A stretch of 64,000 nt of DNA, taken from positions 62,001 through 126,000 of the forward strand of contig JALGSU010000004.1 in the NCBI GenBank assembly GCA_029821735.1, read 5' to 3'. Below the pieces are notes generated by a model that did not search any database, had not been told where the DNA came from, and saw only the letters and a list, made by a program, of their open reading frames with translations. This stretch comes from Candidatus Zipacnadia bacterium. Lineage in GTDB: Bacteria; Armatimonadota; Zipacnadia; Zipacnadales; UBA5352. Of the stretch, positions 63,466 through 64,000 are shown one piece after another. Position 1 is the stretch's first letter. Every line of letters starts with the position of its first letter. A program made the position numbers and the translations under genes.

Positions 63466-64000
63466 CTACTCCGGGTCGAGGATGGCCCCATACGAACGCA
63501 ACTTCTCCTGCAGGGGCTCGACCGGCAGCGTCCGCACATCGCCGTGAGCCAGCGACATTGCCGCGCCGAGGCCGGCGGCCTCGCCCAAGGCAGAGCCTGG
63601 CGCCATGCGGCGCACCGATGAGTGGGCCACGTGGTCGGCGGAGATGCATCGGCCGGTGACGATCAGGTTCGACATCTGCTCGGTCACCAGGCAACGCCAC
63701 GGGACCCCGTAGCTTCGCTTCACCCCTGAGTACTCGCCGAGGCCCGCGTTTTGGCTGCCGTGGATATCGACCGGACAGGCGGCGCGCGCAATAGTGTCCT
63801 CGAAGCTCTTGCCAGTAACCACATCTTCGCTGGTCAGGATGTAGCGGCCCTGCACGTGGCGGCTCTCGCGCACTCCCAGAGCGGGCGCCGTCTGGGCGAT
63901 GTATGCGTTCTCGAAGCCGGGAATGCTCCCGCGGAACGCGTCCAGGATCCCCCACGCTTGGCGCCGGCACTCAATAGTTGCGTAGGTGAGGTCGCCGACG
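63466..64000 (-). CDS. FAD-dependent oxidoreductase, C-terminal part, cut by window edge
   Basis: The frame is open from the window end to TAG 63466, about 177 residues. VGDLTYATIECRRQAW, IPGFENAYIAQTAPALGVRE, GRYILTSEDVVTGKSF and CPVDIHGSQNAG match the C-terminal part of the FAD_oxidored family (PF12831-type), including the LGVRESRHVQG core and VTGRCISADH. Such proteins are common in Planctomycetota-type genomes and are of unknown substrate. The N-terminal FAD loop lies outside the window. It converges on trmFO with a 12-base gap. Confidence 0.88.
   Translation of the reverse strand, partial: VGDLTYATIECRRQAWGILDAFRGSIPGFENAYIAQTAPALGVRESRHVQGRYILTSEDVVTGKSFEDTIARAACPVDIHGSQNAGLGEYSGVKRSYGVPWRCLVTEQMSNLIVTGRCISADHVAHSSVRRMAPGSALGEAAGLGAAMSLAHGDVRTLPVEPLQEKLRSYGAILDPE

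Noticed and set aside
1..64000. CRISPR arrays, tRNA or rRNA genes, insertion sequences and attachment sites
   Set aside because: No regularly spaced repeats, cloverleaf-like sequence, transposase or integrase reading frame, or flanking repeats were found by eye.

Overview
The window is a GC-rich, gene-dense stretch of a bacterial chromosome. It carries about 30 genes, mostly secreted multidomain carbohydrate-active proteins of 600 to 1700 residues. The mix is copper-amine-oxidase-N-like stalk domains with BNR repeats, heparinase II/III-like toroids, FG-GAP, PQQ and NHL propellers, three DUF6067-like hydrolases, a DUF6785-like membrane protein and several Gfo/Idh/MocA enzymes. This is typical of uncultured Armatimonadota or Planctomycetota-type polysaccharide degraders. 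That assignment is inferred from domain content; no rRNA or other phylogenetic marker apart from trmFO is present. Non-coding gaps are all below 200 bases. I found no tRNA, rRNA, CRISPR array or insertion sequence.

Layout. 1-3620 (+): the end of a polytopic membrane protein and a broken stalk/BNR protein. 3628-8149 (-): a broken heparinase-like/FG-GAP protein. 8292-28198 (+): a ten-gene cluster with very short or overlapping junctions. It encodes an alpha/alpha-toroid protein, a frameshifted CBM protein, a discoidin/TIM-barrel protein, glycerol kinase, a heparinase II/III protein, a LamG/DUF6067-like hydrolase, two Gfo/Idh/MocA oxidoreductases, an alpha/beta hydrolase and a GHL6-like hydrolase. 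28271-41315 (-): a six-gene operon with a DUF6067-like hydrolase, two sulfatases, a 1685-residue modular protein, an NHL lipoprotein and a PhnD-like/PQQ fusion. 41464-63453: alternating short units with a CBM9/DUF6067-like gene (frameshifted), a GH10-like hydrolase, a D-2-hydroxyacid dehydrogenase, a frameshifted Gfo/Idh/MocA gene, a GH42-like plus heparinase-like/FG-GAP operon, a UroD-family protein, a tandem metallo-beta-lactamase protein, a frameshifted GH39-like gene and trmFO. The window ends inside an FAD-dependent oxidoreductase on the minus strand.

How it may work together (inference). Exported lyases, hydrolases and sulfatases would cut a sulfated or uronic-acid-rich glycan outside the cytoplasm. 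The Gfo/Idh/MocA enzymes, the 2-hydroxyacid dehydrogenase and glycerol kinase would process the products inside. The only transporter-like protein is the DUF6785-like one at the left edge. No SusC/D, ABC permease, PTS or transcription regulator is present.

A striking property is the number of disrupted genes. Seven are broken by frameshifts, small deletions or in-frame stops, and an eighth ends in a perfect 37-base tandem duplication. Whether this is real gene decay or draft-assembly error cannot be settled from the sequence alone.
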